Source: Eubacterium sp. (GTDB lineage: Bacteria > Bacillota > Clostridia > Lachnospirales > Lachnospiraceae). From it: a stretch of DNA of 64,000 nucleotides. Below are positions 45,672 through 56,087 of the stretch, one piece after another. A program made the translations under genes and the position numbers. Location of the stretch: positions 1-64,000 of the forward strand of contig JAEFAB010000015.1 in NCBI GenBank assembly GCA_016292095.1, in the 5' to 3' direction. Position 1 is the stretch's first letter. Each line of letters begins with the position of its first letter. Below the pieces are notes generated by a model. It was not told where the DNA came from and searched no databases. It was given only the letters and a program-made list of their open reading frames with translations.

Positions 45672-46397
45672 ATGAGTAGCTATAGTAGGGAAACTGCCAG
45701 AAACAGAAAAAAGAGACGCAGAAGACGCAGAAGAAATCAGGTGAATTATAAACCGATTATTCTGATAGCCGTTCTGCTTCTTATTATGATTGCAGTAGTA
45801 GTGCTTGTGAGATCTTGTGGAAATCATGATGTGGGAACGATTGATTTGCAGAAAAATGCAAGTGCTATCTATATAAAAGACAGTGGAGAAATCGTATACG
45901 GAATATCCGAATCCTTTGATGAGAATGTTTTTGATGAAAAGGAATTAGAAGAACAGATTGAGAAAGAAATTGATCAGTTCAATCAGGTGGAAGCGTCAGA
46001 AGAAGATGCCATGAGTCTGGATACGTTTTCTGTGGGGGATGGTGTTGCAGAAGCAGTATTTGATTTCGCAACCGAGCAGGATTTTGTTTCATATATGACC
46101 CTTTATAATCGTGCAAACGATTTTGTGAAGCAGGAAGATGAACAGAAAATCTATGAATTTTACATGAACAATGTAGCAGAGTATGATGGCGACGGGGAGA
46201 GAGTTGTCGTTTCTTTGAAAAATAAAGAAAAAGTTTCACTTGCAGGAACAAACGGAACGCTATTAATCGTTACCGGAAAATATGATATTCAGGTGGATGG
46301 TGAAATTACCTATATCAGTGAGAATTGTAAAGTGAATGAGGACGGTATTGTGGAAACGTCGGAAGAAGGACAAAGTTTTATTGTTTTTAATTTGTAA
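45672..46397 (+). CDS. Uncharacterised signal-anchor protein with Arg-rich N-terminus
   Basis: MSSYSRETARNRKKRRRRRRRNQVNYKPIILIAVLLLIMIAVVVLVRSC...; SD gggagaa before ATG 45672. Confidence 0.75.
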   Translation: MSSYSRETARNRKKRRRRRRRNQVNYKPIILIAVLLLIMIAVVVLVRSCGNHDVGTIDLQKNASAIYIKDSGEIVYGISESFDENVFDEKELEEQIEKEIDQFNQVEASEEDAMSLDTFSVGDGVAEAVFDFATEQDFVSYMTLYNRANDFVKQEDEQKIYEFYMNNVAEYDGDGERVVVSLKNKEKVSLAGTNGTLLIVTGKYDIQVDGEITYISENCKVNEDGIVETSEEGQSFIVFNL

Positions 46398-46425
46398 AAT
46401 AAAGGTCAATGTTTAGGAGGAAAAA

Positions 46426-47823
46426 ATGGAAAAGACAATGGAAAAAATCGTGGCATTAGCAAAGAGCAGAGGATTTGTATATCCGGGTTCAGAAATCTAT
46501 GGTGGATTGGCTAATACATGGGATTATGGAAATCTTGGTGTGGAATTAAAGAACAACGTTAAAAAAGCATGGTGGAAAAAGTTCATTCAGGAAAACCCAT
46601 ACAATGTAGGTGTGGACTGTGCAATTTTAATGAACCCACAGACATGGGTAGCATCCGGACATTTAGGCGGATTTTCTGATCCATTAATGGATTGTAAAGA
46701 ATGTCATGAAAGATTTCGTGCAGATAACCTGATTGAAGACTTTGCTGAAGCAAACGGAATTACTTTGGAATCATCCGTTGACGGCTGGTCTTTGGAAGAA
46801 ATGGCTGACTATATTGAAAAGAACAATATCGTTTGTCCTACTTGTGGAAAACATAACTTTACCGATATCAGACAGTTCAACCTGATGTTCAAGACATTCC
46901 AGGGTGTAACAGAAGATGCAAAGAATACAGTTTACTTAAGACCTGAAACAGCACAGGGTATCTTTGTAAACTTCAAGAACGTGCAGAGAACATCCAGAAA
47001 GAAAATTCCATTCGGAATCGGACAGATTGGTAAGTCCTTCCGAAACGAAATTACTCCGGGTAACTTTACATTCCGTACAAGAGAATTTGAACAGATGGAA
47101 TTAGAATTCTTCTGTGAACCGGATACAGACTTAGAATGGTTTGAATACTGGAGAGGCTTCTGCCGCGACTGGTTATTGAACCTTGGTATCAAAGAAGAAG
47201 AAATGAGACTTCGTGATCATGATAAAGAAGAATTATCCTTCTATTCAAAAGCAACAACCGATATCGAATTCTTATTCCCATTTGGATGGGGAGAACTCTG
47301 GGGTATTGCAGACAGAACAGATTACGACTTAACACAGCATATTAATACATCGAAAGAAGACTTAACATACTTTGATGATGAAAAGCATGAAAGATATGTA
47401 CCATATGTTATCGAACCATCTCTTGGTGCAGACCGTGTAACATTGGCATTCCTTTGTGCAGCTTATGATGAAGAAAATATCGGAACAGAAGAAAAACCGG
47501 ATATGCGTACAGTACTTCACTTCCATCCGGCATTGGCTCCTGTTAAAGTAGGTGTTCTTCCATTGTCAAAGAAATTAAATGAAGGTGCAGAAAAAGTATT
47601 TGCTGAATTGTCAAAATACTATAACTGTGAATATGATGACAGAGGAGCAATCGGAAAGAGATATCGTCGTCAGGATGAAATCGGTACTCCATATTGTGTA
47701 ACTTATGACTTCGATTCCGAAGAAGATGGAGCAGTTACAGTAAGAGACCGTGACACAATGCAGCAGGAAAGAATTAAGATTGAAGATTTGAAGGCATACT
47801 TCGAAGAAAAACTTCAGTTTTAG
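46426..47823 (+). CDS. glyS: Glycyl-tRNA synthetase (single-chain class II type)
   Basis: [69 protein letters not shown]. Confidence 0.96.
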   Translation: MEKTMEKIVALAKSRGFVYPGSEIYGGLANTWDYGNLGVELKNNVKKAWWKKFIQENPYNVGVDCAILMNPQTWVASGHLGGFSDPLMDCKECHERFRADNLIEDFAEANGITLESSVDGWSLEEMADYIEKNNIVCPTCGKHNFTDIRQFNLMFKTFQGVTEDAKNTVYLRPETAQGIFVNFKNVQRTSRKKIPFGIGQIGKSFRNEITPGNFTFRTREFEQMELEFFCEPDTDLEWFEYWRGFCRDWLLNLGIKEEEMRLRDHDKEELSFYSKATTDIEFLFPFGWGELWGIADRTDYDLTQHINTSKEDLTYFDDEKHERYVPYVIEPSLGADRVTLAFLCAAYDEENIGTEEKPDMRTVLHFHPALAPVKVGVLPLSKKLNEGAEKVFAELSKYYNCEYDDRGAIGKRYRRQDEIGTPYCVTYDFDSEEDGAVTVRDRDTMQQERIKIEDLKAYFEEKLQF

Positions 47824-47842
47824 TTTAAAATCGAAAATGCGA

Positions 47843-47969
47843 ACAATTGATAAATAAAGGGTTGAAACGTTTTTATCAATAAAGGCGTCCCCTTGGGATG
47901 TTTTGAAAAAAGAGTGGAAAATTGTATCAATTTGTATAAATTATTGATACAAAAGACCGCTCTTTTTTT
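47843..47969 (+). terminator. Compound hairpin region and terminator downstream of glyS
   Basis: attgataaa...tttatcaat hairpin, then aaaaaagagtgg-[gtatcaat..attgatac]-ccgctctttttt nested terminator. Confidence 0.65.
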
Positions 47970-48097
47970 GTGAAAAAAGTCAATGTTCCGAAAAATTCTG
48001 TTTCTTTTGCTTAAAAATGTTTTTTACTTATAATTAAAATTAGAGAGGCATCTCTTGTGGATGTTTGGCGAAATTGAAGAGGGGAGTAATCAGACGG

Positions 48098-49480
48098 ATG
48101 AGAAAAGAAGTAAGAGTAATTCAAACAGCAAAAGGACATTATGAAAGTACAGCATGGAAAGAATTGACTCCAATTGAAATGGAGGAAGTGTTCAGTTATA
48201 AAATGTGCCTGGTCAATGTAGACAGCAGCAAGGAATACCAGACAGTATTGGGATTTGGCGGTTCCTTTACAGACAGTTCCGCACATTTATTGGCAAAGAC
48301 ATCAGAAAAGAACAGAAAAGAAATTATTGATGCTTACTTCGATAAAGAAAAAGGCCTGGCATACAACATGGGAAGAACAACCATTGGATGCTGTGACTTT
48401 TCATTGGACCCTTATACATATATAGAAGAGGGAGATGTGAATTTGAAAACATTTGACATGTCCCATGATGATAAAGAATTAATTCCTCTTATTAAAGAGG
48501 CGGAAGCATTAAACGGAAAGCCATTAGTGCTTTTGGCATCTCCATGGAGCCCGCCGGCATTTATGAAGAGTAACGGAGATATCAACAATGGCGGAAGACT
48601 TTTAAAGAAATACTATAAGCCATGGGCAAAATATATTGCAAAATATATTCAGGGAATGATTGAAAGAAACATTCCGATTGAAATGTTGAGTGTTCAGAAT
48701 GAACCGGCTGCAAAACAGATTTGGGCTTCCTGCAAGTTTGATGCATTGGAAGAAGCTGAGTTTGCAGCAGATTATCTGTACCCGGCATTGGAAGAAGCAG
48801 GTCTGGGTGATATGAAGATTTTGATCTGGGATCATAACAGAGATTTAATGTATCGCCGTGTAAAAGAATCCATGTCTTATTCAGAAAAGATGCAGGACAT
48901 TGTCTGGGGCTTTGCATATCACTGGTACTGTTCCGACAAGTCGGAAAATCTTACCTTTGTCCATGAACAGTTTCCGGATAAGCACTTAATCTTCACGGAA
49001 GGTTGTGTGGAGTTAATCAACCAGTCCGGTTCTACAAGTAGTAAAGCCGGCATTGGTGCCTGGAAGCACGGAGAAACTTACGGAAGAAATATTATCAATG
49101 ACTTCAATAACTATAATGAAGCATGGATTGACTGGAACCTTGTGTTAGATGAGACCGGTGGACCAAACTACGTAGGAAACTTCTGCGAAGCACCAATCCA
49201 TATTGATACAAGAACCGATGAAGTATCTTATAACTGGTCTTACTATTATATAGGACACTTCTCAAAATATGTAGAAGCAGGAGCAAAGAGAATTCTTTGC
49301 AGAAATGATGTGGAACGCAGAGTTTATTCCGTAGCGTTCAAAAATCCAAATGGTGATATCGTAGTTGTTGTTCAGAATGAAAACAACAGACGCAACCGTA
49401 TCGGAATCTGTATTGACGGTAAAGGATTCAACACAGAACTTCCGGCGCACTCCATCACAACATTTATTCTTCCTGCATAA
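48098..49480 (+). CDS. GH30 glucosylceramidase-like glycoside hydrolase
   Basis: FGGSFTDSSAHLL; MGRTTIGCCDFS; LSVQNEPAA (acid/base); LIFTEGCVE (nucleophile); start choice at ATG 48098. Confidence 0.9.
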   Translation: MRKEVRVIQTAKGHYESTAWKELTPIEMEEVFSYKMCLVNVDSSKEYQTVLGFGGSFTDSSAHLLAKTSEKNRKEIIDAYFDKEKGLAYNMGRTTIGCCDFSLDPYTYIEEGDVNLKTFDMSHDDKELIPLIKEAEALNGKPLVLLASPWSPPAFMKSNGDINNGGRLLKKYYKPWAKYIAKYIQGMIERNIPIEMLSVQNEPAAKQIWASCKFDALEEAEFAADYLYPALEEAGLGDMKILIWDHNRDLMYRRVKESMSYSEKMQDIVWGFAYHWYCSDKSENLTFVHEQFPDKHLIFTEGCVELINQSGSTSSKAGIGAWKHGETYGRNIINDFNNYNEAWIDWNLVLDETGGPNYVGNFCEAPIHIDTRTDEVSYNWSYYYIGHFSKYVEAGAKRILCRNDVERRVYSVAFKNPNGDIVVVVQNENNRRNRIGICIDGKGFNTELPAHSITTFILPA

Positions 49481-49562
49481 ATGAAGAATTGTAAAACTAC
49501 AGATGCGTATGCTATAATGATTCTAGTTGGGCAAAGAACGTGAAAATTGCAGGAGGATTGTT

Positions 49563-50519
49563 ATGGCGACGATTAAAGACATTGCTGATGCGGCAGGTGT
49601 TTCCACCATGACAGTTTCCCGGTATTTTAATGAACCGGATAAACTGAAGCAGGAAACTTACGATAAGATTCATGAAATCGTAGAAAAGTCCGGATATAAA
49701 CCAAACATGGTTGCCAGACTTTTGGCTACAAAGAAAACACATATCATCAGTGTTTATGTAGCGGACATGATTGATGCGCTTCATCCTTTTACCTTGCAGG
49801 CTATTGCGGGAATCGGAGAAGCATTAGGAGAAAAAGGATACTCCATGCACATTACAAAAGAAGTAAACGAAGAACTTGTTTGTGATGGGATTATCAGCAT
49901 GGGGTTAGAGACCAATAAAGAACAGAAACTTCTTGAAATGTCAAAAGACAAAGCAGTACTGTTTTTCGGAAACAGCAGTTATCAGCACAATTCCGTAGAA
50001 GTAGATAATTACAAAGGGGAATATGATGCGACAGAATATCTGATTTCCAGAGGCTATACAAAAATCGGTCATATCGGCGTAGAAGAAAGCCAGGGATATT
50101 CCAAAGACCGATATTGGGGGTATCGGGATTGTATGGAAGCGCATGGGCTTCCGATTCCGGAACATGGTGTGGAACGTGTTCACAATGATGAGCCGTACGG
50201 ATATGAGGCAGCCACCAGAATGTTTGCCAAGAATGATTTTGACGGACTGGTTTGTGCCAGTGATTCTTTGGCGCTGGGTGCGATGCGTTATGCCGTGGAG
50301 AATGGGATTGATGTTCCGAAAGAATTGGGTGTGATTGGATTTGACGGATTGGGCTATGAAAAACTGGTAACTCCGAATATCACAACAATGATGCAACCGG
50401 TATATGCAGCAGGTAGAAAGACAGCTCAGATCATGATTGAATTGTTAGAAAATAAAAATCCGGGAAAGACAGAATTGTTTATTCCGCCTGTATTAAAGGT
50501 GAACGGAACAACAAGATAA
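49563..50519 (+). CDS. LacI family transcriptional regulator
   Basis: MATIKDIADAAGVSTMTVSRYFNEPDKLKQETYDKI; SD gcaggagg. Confidence 0.94.
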   Translation: MATIKDIADAAGVSTMTVSRYFNEPDKLKQETYDKIHEIVEKSGYKPNMVARLLATKKTHIISVYVADMIDALHPFTLQAIAGIGEALGEKGYSMHITKEVNEELVCDGIISMGLETNKEQKLLEMSKDKAVLFFGNSSYQHNSVEVDNYKGEYDATEYLISRGYTKIGHIGVEESQGYSKDRYWGYRDCMEAHGLPIPEHGVERVHNDEPYGYEAATRMFAKNDFDGLVCASDSLALGAMRYAVENGIDVPKELGVIGFDGLGYEKLVTPNITTMMQPVYAAGRKTAQIMIELLENKNPGKTELFIPPVLKVNGTTR

Positions 50520-50523
50520 AAGG

Positions 50524-50553
50524 AAAAAACAGTACTCCAGGAGTGCTGTTTTT
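50524..50553 (+). terminator. Rho-independent terminator
   Basis: aaaaacagtactcc aggagtgctgtttttc. Confidence 0.8.
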
Positions 50554-50669
50554 CTTTTTTTTGAAAAAAAATAAAAAAAATTGAAAAAAATGAAATAAAA
50601 AGAAATAAGCATTCGTTTATAAGGTATAACAACAAAACAAAAAACAAAAATCTTAAGGAGGATTTAAAA

Positions 50670-52007
50670 ATGAGAAAAATGAAGAAAGTGGTTTTAGGAA
50701 TGACAGTAATGAGTATGATGATGAGCATGGCAGCTCCGATGGGAATGCCAATCTCACCATTGGGAGTTACAACAGTATCAGCTGATGTAAGAGCACAGGG
50801 AAGATGTGGAGACAATGTAGATTATCAGTATGATTATTCAACAGAAACATTAACACTTGTAGGTAAGGGCGCAACATGGGACAATTACCCAATCAAAATT
50901 TCAGCAGGTGATGTAAAGCACATCGTAGTAGACAAAGGAGTTACAACAGTTGGTACATCTATCTTCTCTAAGTTATACGATGTAGAAGATGTAAAACTTG
51001 CAGATACAGTAACAACAATTAAGACAAAGGCATTCAACTATATTTCCGATACCATTGAAATTCCGGCATCTGTAACAAAGGTTGAAACAAAAGCTTTTGA
51101 TAAAGCAAAGAACATTATTTTCAAAGGTGATGTGATTGGATACGAAATCGGAGCATTCGGTATTTCAGAAGACAATGCCGATGGATGGGATGAAGAAAAC
51201 ATTGCAGAAGTATCTTTAAATGGTGCAGCAGATGATTTAGGAAAAGCTCTTTACGGAGCAGATGCTGGTGCAATCACAATGACTAAGGAAAACAAGAAGT
51301 GTAGAATTGAAAACGGTTGCTTAACAACAGCAGACGGAAAAGTATTATATTACTGCATTAACTCCAGCGGAAAGATTGCAATCCCTGACAGTGTAGAATC
51401 AATTTCACCATTAGCATTCTCTTTTGTATACTTAGATGAAGTGAAATTCGGTAAGAACTTAAAGAACGTAGGGGACTTCGCATTTGCAAACGGAGCAATC
51501 AAGAAGTTAAAAGTGAACAAGAAACTTGCTAAGATTGGTGTTAAGGCATTCTATGATATCAACATCAAGAACATCACATTCTCAGGAAAAGTAAAGATGG
51601 ATGTTGCTGCATTTGATCACCACACAAAGATTGAAAATGCTAAGAAATTCAAATATTCACAGACAACATTAGATACAGCAAACATTGCAAAGAAGAAAGT
51701 AACAGTGAAGTTTGCAAAGGTTACAGGAGCAAAGGGATACGAAATCGTAATCAAGAGAGGTAAGAAGACATTCAAGTATACAACGACAAAGAACTCTTTC
51801 ACAAAGACAGCTCCAAGCAAGTTAACAAAGAACTACGAAGTAGAAAAGACATACTCCATGGAAAATGATGAATACCTTCAGAAAATCAAAGGCGCTGCAA
51901 CTGTAAAGGTTCGTCCTTACAAGATGGTTAAGAAGTCTAAGAAGTCTAAGAAGATGAAGAAGTCCTACGGAATGTGGAGTGCAGAAATGGTAATCAGCAT
52001 GTCATAA
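50670..52007 (+). CDS. Secreted leucine-rich-repeat (BspA-like) protein with Fn3-like basic C-terminus
   Basis: Signal peptide; VTTVGTSIFSKLYDVEDVKLADTVTTIKTKAF, IPASVTKVETKAF, IPDSVESISPLAFSF repeats; VKFAKVTGAKGYEIVIKRGKKTFKYTTTKNSF. Confidence 0.8.
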   Translation: MRKMKKVVLGMTVMSMMMSMAAPMGMPISPLGVTTVSADVRAQGRCGDNVDYQYDYSTETLTLVGKGATWDNYPIKISAGDVKHIVVDKGVTTVGTSIFSKLYDVEDVKLADTVTTIKTKAFNYISDTIEIPASVTKVETKAFDKAKNIIFKGDVIGYEIGAFGISEDNADGWDEENIAEVSLNGAADDLGKALYGADAGAITMTKENKKCRIENGCLTTADGKVLYYCINSSGKIAIPDSVESISPLAFSFVYLDEVKFGKNLKNVGDFAFANGAIKKLKVNKKLAKIGVKAFYDINIKNITFSGKVKMDVAAFDHHTKIENAKKFKYSQTTLDTANIAKKKVTVKFAKVTGAKGYEIVIKRGKKTFKYTTTKNSFTKTAPSKLTKNYEVEKTYSMENDEYLQKIKGAATVKVRPYKMVKKSKKSKKMKKSYGMWSAEMVISMS

Positions 52008-52022
52008 GAAATCATAAAATTC

Positions 52023-52057
52023 AATCGGCGGTTCTCAAAGAACTGCCGATTTTTTTG
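52023..52057 (+). terminator. Rho-independent terminator
   Basis: aatcggcggttct caa agaactgccgattttttt. Confidence 0.85.
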
Positions 52058-52117
52058 GCCCGTAGCGGAGAAATGTGAAAAAAGTGCTCGGATTGAAAAA
52101 AGATTGACCTTTTTTGG

Positions 52118-52145
52118 TTGACTTAAGAGTGGCGTATGTTATAAT
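52118..52145 (+). promoter_or_regulatory. Promoter of ppdK
   Basis: TTGACT-N16-TATAAT, followed by ~160-nt hairpin-rich leader. Confidence 0.65.
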
Positions 52146-52308
52146 CTGTACATAGGCGTTCTACGCCCATTTTTCGCGGAAGCAGGTTTGGTTCCGTGGG
52201 ATTTTGTGCGGTTTTGACGTCAATATCAGATTTATGAACCGGATTTCGGATTGCCATCCGCCGGTTTCATACCATAAAAATATACTATTTTTTTAGGAGG
52301 AAGAATCA

Positions 52309-54939
52309 ATGGCAAACAAATGGGTATACCTCTTCAGTGAAGGTAATGCTGACATGCGTGAACTCCTCGGTGGTAAAGGTGCTAACCTTGCAGAAATGAC
52401 AAAGATTGGTTTACCGGTACCTCAGGGATTCACTATCACAACAGAAGCTTGTACTCAGTATTATGAGGACGGCAGAAAGATTAACGACGAAATTCAGGGA
52501 CAGATTAACGAATACATCGTTAAGATGGAAGAAATCACAGGAAAGAAATTCGGTGATGCTACAAATCCACTTCTCGTATCTGTACGTTCAGGTGCTAGAG
52601 CATCTATGCCAGGTATGATGGATACAATCTTAAATCTTGGTCTTAACGAAACAGTAGTAAATACAATTGCTGAACAGTCTGGAAACCCACGTTGGGCTTG
52701 GGACTGCTACAGAAGATTCATTCAGATGTATTCTGACGTAGTTATGGAAGTTGGTAAGAAGTATTTTGAAGAACTTATCGACAAGATGAAAGAAGATCGT
52801 GGCGTTCAGCAGGACGTAGATCTTACAGCAGAAGACTTAAAAGAATTAGCAAATCAGTTCAAGGCTGAATACAAAGCTAAAATCGGATCAGACTTCCCAG
52901 ATGATCCTAAGGAACAGTTAATGGGTGCTATCATGGCTGTATTCCGTTCATGGGATAACCCACGTGCTAACGTTTACCGTCGTGACAACGATATCCCTTA
53001 TTCTTGGGGAACAGCTGTTAACGTACAGTCAATGGCTTTCGGTAACATGGGTGATGACTGTGGTACTGGTGTTGCATTTACTCGTGACCCTGCTACAGGT
53101 GATAAGGGTCTCTTTGGTGAATTCTTAACAAACGCTCAGGGTGAAGACGTAGTAGCCGGTGTTCGTACACCAATGCACATTTCAGAAATGGAAGAAAAAT
53201 TCCCAGAAGCATTCGCTGAATTCAATCAGGTATGTAAGACTCTTGAAGATCATTACAGAGATATGCAGGATATGGAATTTACTGTTGAACATGGTAAATT
53301 ATATATGCTTCAGACACGTAATGGTAAGAGAACAGCACAGGCAGCTTTAAAGATTGCTTGTGATTTAGTAGATGAAGGAATGAGAACAGAAAAAGAAGCT
53401 GTAGCTATGATCGATCCTAGAAACTTAGATACACTTCTTCATCCACAGTTTGATGCAGCAGCTCTTAAGGCAGCTACACCAGTTGGAAAGGCTCTCGGTG
53501 CTTCTCCAGGAGCAGCTTGTGGTAAGATCGTATTTACTGCAGATGATGCTGTAGAATGGAATGATAGAGGAGAAAAGGTTGTACTTGTACGTCTTGAAAC
53601 TTCTCCAGAAGATATCACAGGTATGAAGGCTGCTCAGGGTATCCTTACAGTACGTGGTGGTATGACATCTCACGCAGCTGTAGTAGCTCGTGGAATGGGT
53701 ACATGTTGTGTATCTGGTTGTGGAGACATCAACATGGACGAAGAAAACAAGAAATTCACATTAGCTGGTAAGACATATAATGAAGGAGACTTCATTTCAA
53801 TCGATGGTTCTACAGGTAACATCTATGATGGAATTATCCCTACAGTTGATGCTACAATCGCTGGAGAATTCGGTAGAATTATGGCATGGGCTGACCAGTA
53901 TAGAACATTAAAGGTTAGAACAAACGCTGATACACCTGCAGACGCTAAGAAAGCTAGAGAACTTGGTGCTGAAGGTATCGGACTTTGCCGTACAGAGCAT
54001 ATGTTCTTCGAAGAAGACAGAATTGCTGCCTTCAGAGAAATGATCTGTTCTGATACAGTAGAAGAAAGAGAAGCTGCTCTTGAAAAGATTCTTCCATATC
54101 AGCAGGGAGACTTCGAAGCTCTTTACGAAGCATTAGAAGGAAACCCAGTAACAATCAGATTCTTAGATCCACCTCTTCATGAATTCGTTCCTACTGAAGA
54201 AGAAGATATTAAGAAGCTTGCTGATGCTCAGGGCAAGAGCGTTGAAGAAATCAAGGCTATTATTTCTTCACTTCATGAATTTAACCCAATGATGGGACAC
54301 AGAGGACTTCGTCTTGCTGTAACATATCCGGAAATTGCTAAGATGCAGACTAAGGCTGTTATCCGTGCAGCAATCAACGTACAGAAAGCTCACGCTGACT
54401 GGACAGTTAAGCCGGAAATCATGATTCCATTGTCATGTGACTCTAAGGAATTAAAGTATGTTAAGGATATCGTAGTTGCTGTAGCTGATGCTGAAATCGC
54501 TGCTGCAGGTGCAAACCTTGAATACGAAGTTGGTACTATGATTGAAATCCCAAGAGCTGCTCTTACAGCTGATGAAATCGCTAAGAATGCAGACTTCTTC
54601 TGCTTCGGTACTAACGACTTAACACAGATGACATACGGATTCTCAAGAGATGATGCTGGTAAGTTCTTAGATGCTTACTATGATGCTAAGATCTTCGAAA
54701 ACGATCCGTTTGCTAAGTTAGATCAGGATGGTGTTGGTAAGTTAATGGAAACAGCTATCAAGCTTGGTAAGCCTGTAAATCCAAACCTTCACGTAGGTAT
54801 CTGTGGAGAACACGGTGGAGATCCTTCTTCCGTAGAATTCTGCCACAAGATTGGTCTTGATTATGTATCATGTTCACCATTCCGTGTTCCTATTGCTAGA
54901 CTTGCTGCTGCACAGGCTGCTATCGCAAGCGAAAAATAG
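52309..54939 (+). CDS. ppdK: Pyruvate, phosphate dikinase
   Basis: 876 aa; GGKGANLAEMTKIGLPVPQGFTITTEAC; GGMTSHAAVVARGMG phospho-His motif. Confidence 0.97.
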   Translation: MANKWVYLFSEGNADMRELLGGKGANLAEMTKIGLPVPQGFTITTEACTQYYEDGRKINDEIQGQINEYIVKMEEITGKKFGDATNPLLVSVRSGARASMPGMMDTILNLGLNETVVNTIAEQSGNPRWAWDCYRRFIQMYSDVVMEVGKKYFEELIDKMKEDRGVQQDVDLTAEDLKELANQFKAEYKAKIGSDFPDDPKEQLMGAIMAVFRSWDNPRANVYRRDNDIPYSWGTAVNVQSMAFGNMGDDCGTGVAFTRDPATGDKGLFGEFLTNAQGEDVVAGVRTPMHISEMEEKFPEAFAEFNQVCKTLEDHYRDMQDMEFTVEHGKLYMLQTRNGKRTAQAALKIACDLVDEGMRTEKEAVAMIDPRNLDTLLHPQFDAAALKAATPVGKALGASPGAACGKIVFTADDAVEWNDRGEKVVLVRLETSPEDITGMKAAQGILTVRGGMTSHAAVVARGMGTCCVSGCGDINMDEENKKFTLAGKTYNEGDFISIDGSTGNIYDGIIPTVDATIAGEFGRIMAWADQYRTLKVRTNADTPADAKKARELGAEGIGLCRTEHMFFEEDRIAAFREMICSDTVEEREAALEKILPYQQGDFEALYEALEGNPVTIRFLDPPLHEFVPTEEEDIKKLADAQGKSVEEIKAIISSLHEFNPMMGHRGLRLAVTYPEIAKMQTKAVIRAAINVQKAHADWTVKPEIMIPLSCDSKELKYVKDIVVAVADAEIAAAGANLEYEVGTMIEIPRAALTADEIAKNADFFCFGTNDLTQMTYGFSRDDAGKFLDAYYDAKIFENDPFAKLDQDGVGKLMETAIKLGKPVNPNLHVGICGEHGGDPSSVEFCHKIGLDYVSCSPFRVPIARLAAAQAAIASEK

Positions 54940-54973
54940 GATCTTGTGATTGTGAACGACACAATATAAGATT

Positions 54974-55018
54974 TTAATAAACTCCTGTATATCAGAAATG
55001 GTATACAGGAGTTTTTTG
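54974..55018 (+). repeat. 45-bp direct repeat, copy 1 (terminator hairpin)
   Basis: ttaataaactcctgtatatcagaaatggtatacaggagttttttg, identical to 59887-59931. Confidence 0.95.
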
Positions 55019-55105
55019 ATTGAGGGCAAAGTAAAAAGAACTATATTCAGAGTGAGATAAAGTATGGTAAAATAGTATTTAATACTTGAATGAAAGGATT
55101 ACTGA

Positions 55106-55672
55106 GTGCAAATGTCAAAGATTGTCGTTGTGTTCCCGGGAGTTGGGTACACTGTCGATAAACCGCTGCTGTATTATGGTTTGGATGTAGCGTATGAAGC
55201 GGGTTATTGTGAAATTGTAAAAATAGCTTATTCATCGGAAATCAAAGGCGATATAAGAAACAATATTGAAGTAAGAAAAAATCTTTATGAGGATTTATAT
55301 TGTCAGGCACAATTGCAATTGTCTGAGATAGATTGGAGTCAATATGATGAGATACTGTTTATATCAAAAAGTATTGGTACAGTAATTGCTTCGTCATATG
55401 CAGAGGAAAACAACATAGATGTCCGCCACGTTTTATATACGCCTTTGAATGAAACATTTATATATAGACATAAAGAGGCAATTGCTTTTATTGGGACGAA
55501 AGACAGTTTTAGTGATGTGAAGGAAATTCTGGCGTTGTCTGAAAAAGCAAACGTACCAATTCATGTTTTTGATGGTTGCAATCATTCATTAGAAATGGAT
55601 GATGCTTTGAAGAATATTGAAATAATTGAAAAGACTATGAAAATAACCAAGGGATTTATTGGAAATGAATAA
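55106..55672 (+). CDS. Alpha/beta-hydrolase-like protein
   Basis: FISKSIGTVIAS nucleophile-elbow-like motif; DGCNHSLE C-terminal His motif; start in ORF track 55106, alternative ATG 55112. Confidence 0.65.
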   Translation: MQMSKIVVVFPGVGYTVDKPLLYYGLDVAYEAGYCEIVKIAYSSEIKGDIRNNIEVRKNLYEDLYCQAQLQLSEIDWSQYDEILFISKSIGTVIASSYAEENNIDVRHVLYTPLNETFIYRHKEAIAFIGTKDSFSDVKEILALSEKANVPIHVFDGCNHSLEMDDALKNIEIIEKTMKITKGFIGNE

Positions 55673-55675
55673 AAG

Positions 55676-55750
55676 AGGAGTTTTTTCATTGGTATAGCGA
55701 TCGCAAATCTCCTCAATTTTTGCTACAGCGGTAGCGTTTATCTTTCCCAT
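55676..55750 (-). pseudogene. Apparent 5' remnant of a truncated gene (possibly a NuoE/HndA-like subunit)
   Basis: Minus strand: caggaggtttccttATG, then MGKINATAVAKIEEICDRYTNEKTPLL, after which the frame runs into antisense of the 55106 ORF. Confidence 0.4.
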
Positions 55751-56087
55751 AAGGAAACCTCCTGTGAATAATATCTGAAAATGCAGGTTCTGTGCTTCAA
55801 AATATATTTCTGCGCACAAACCCACCAATACTATAATAGAAAAAATCCTTTCATCACTCAATGTATAGAATTTATATAAAGTGGAATTTATTGCTAAAAT
55901 ATTTCACATTTACATAGAATTGTATGAAAGGCTATTTCTGAACCCCTTTTTCTATCACATTTTACTCTTATTTTTCTGCTAGTATGTTTTTGAAATACCA
56001 TAGGTAAAAAAGTGAATAGGAAAGAAAAACTTCTCATATAAAATACACAGTAACAAGAAAATGAAAGGAATCAGGGAGGAGGTTGTT

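Noticed and set aside
46398-46425. T-box upstream of glycyl-tRNA synthetase
   Set aside because: Only ~28 nt separate it from the upstream gene, with no T-box sequence or antiterminator.
52309-54939. Codon-usage shift in ppdK as a sign of horizontal transfer
   Set aside because: The gct/ctt/gaa-rich usage is also partly seen in glyS, rubrerythrin and the aquaporin, consistent with high expression rather than foreign origin.
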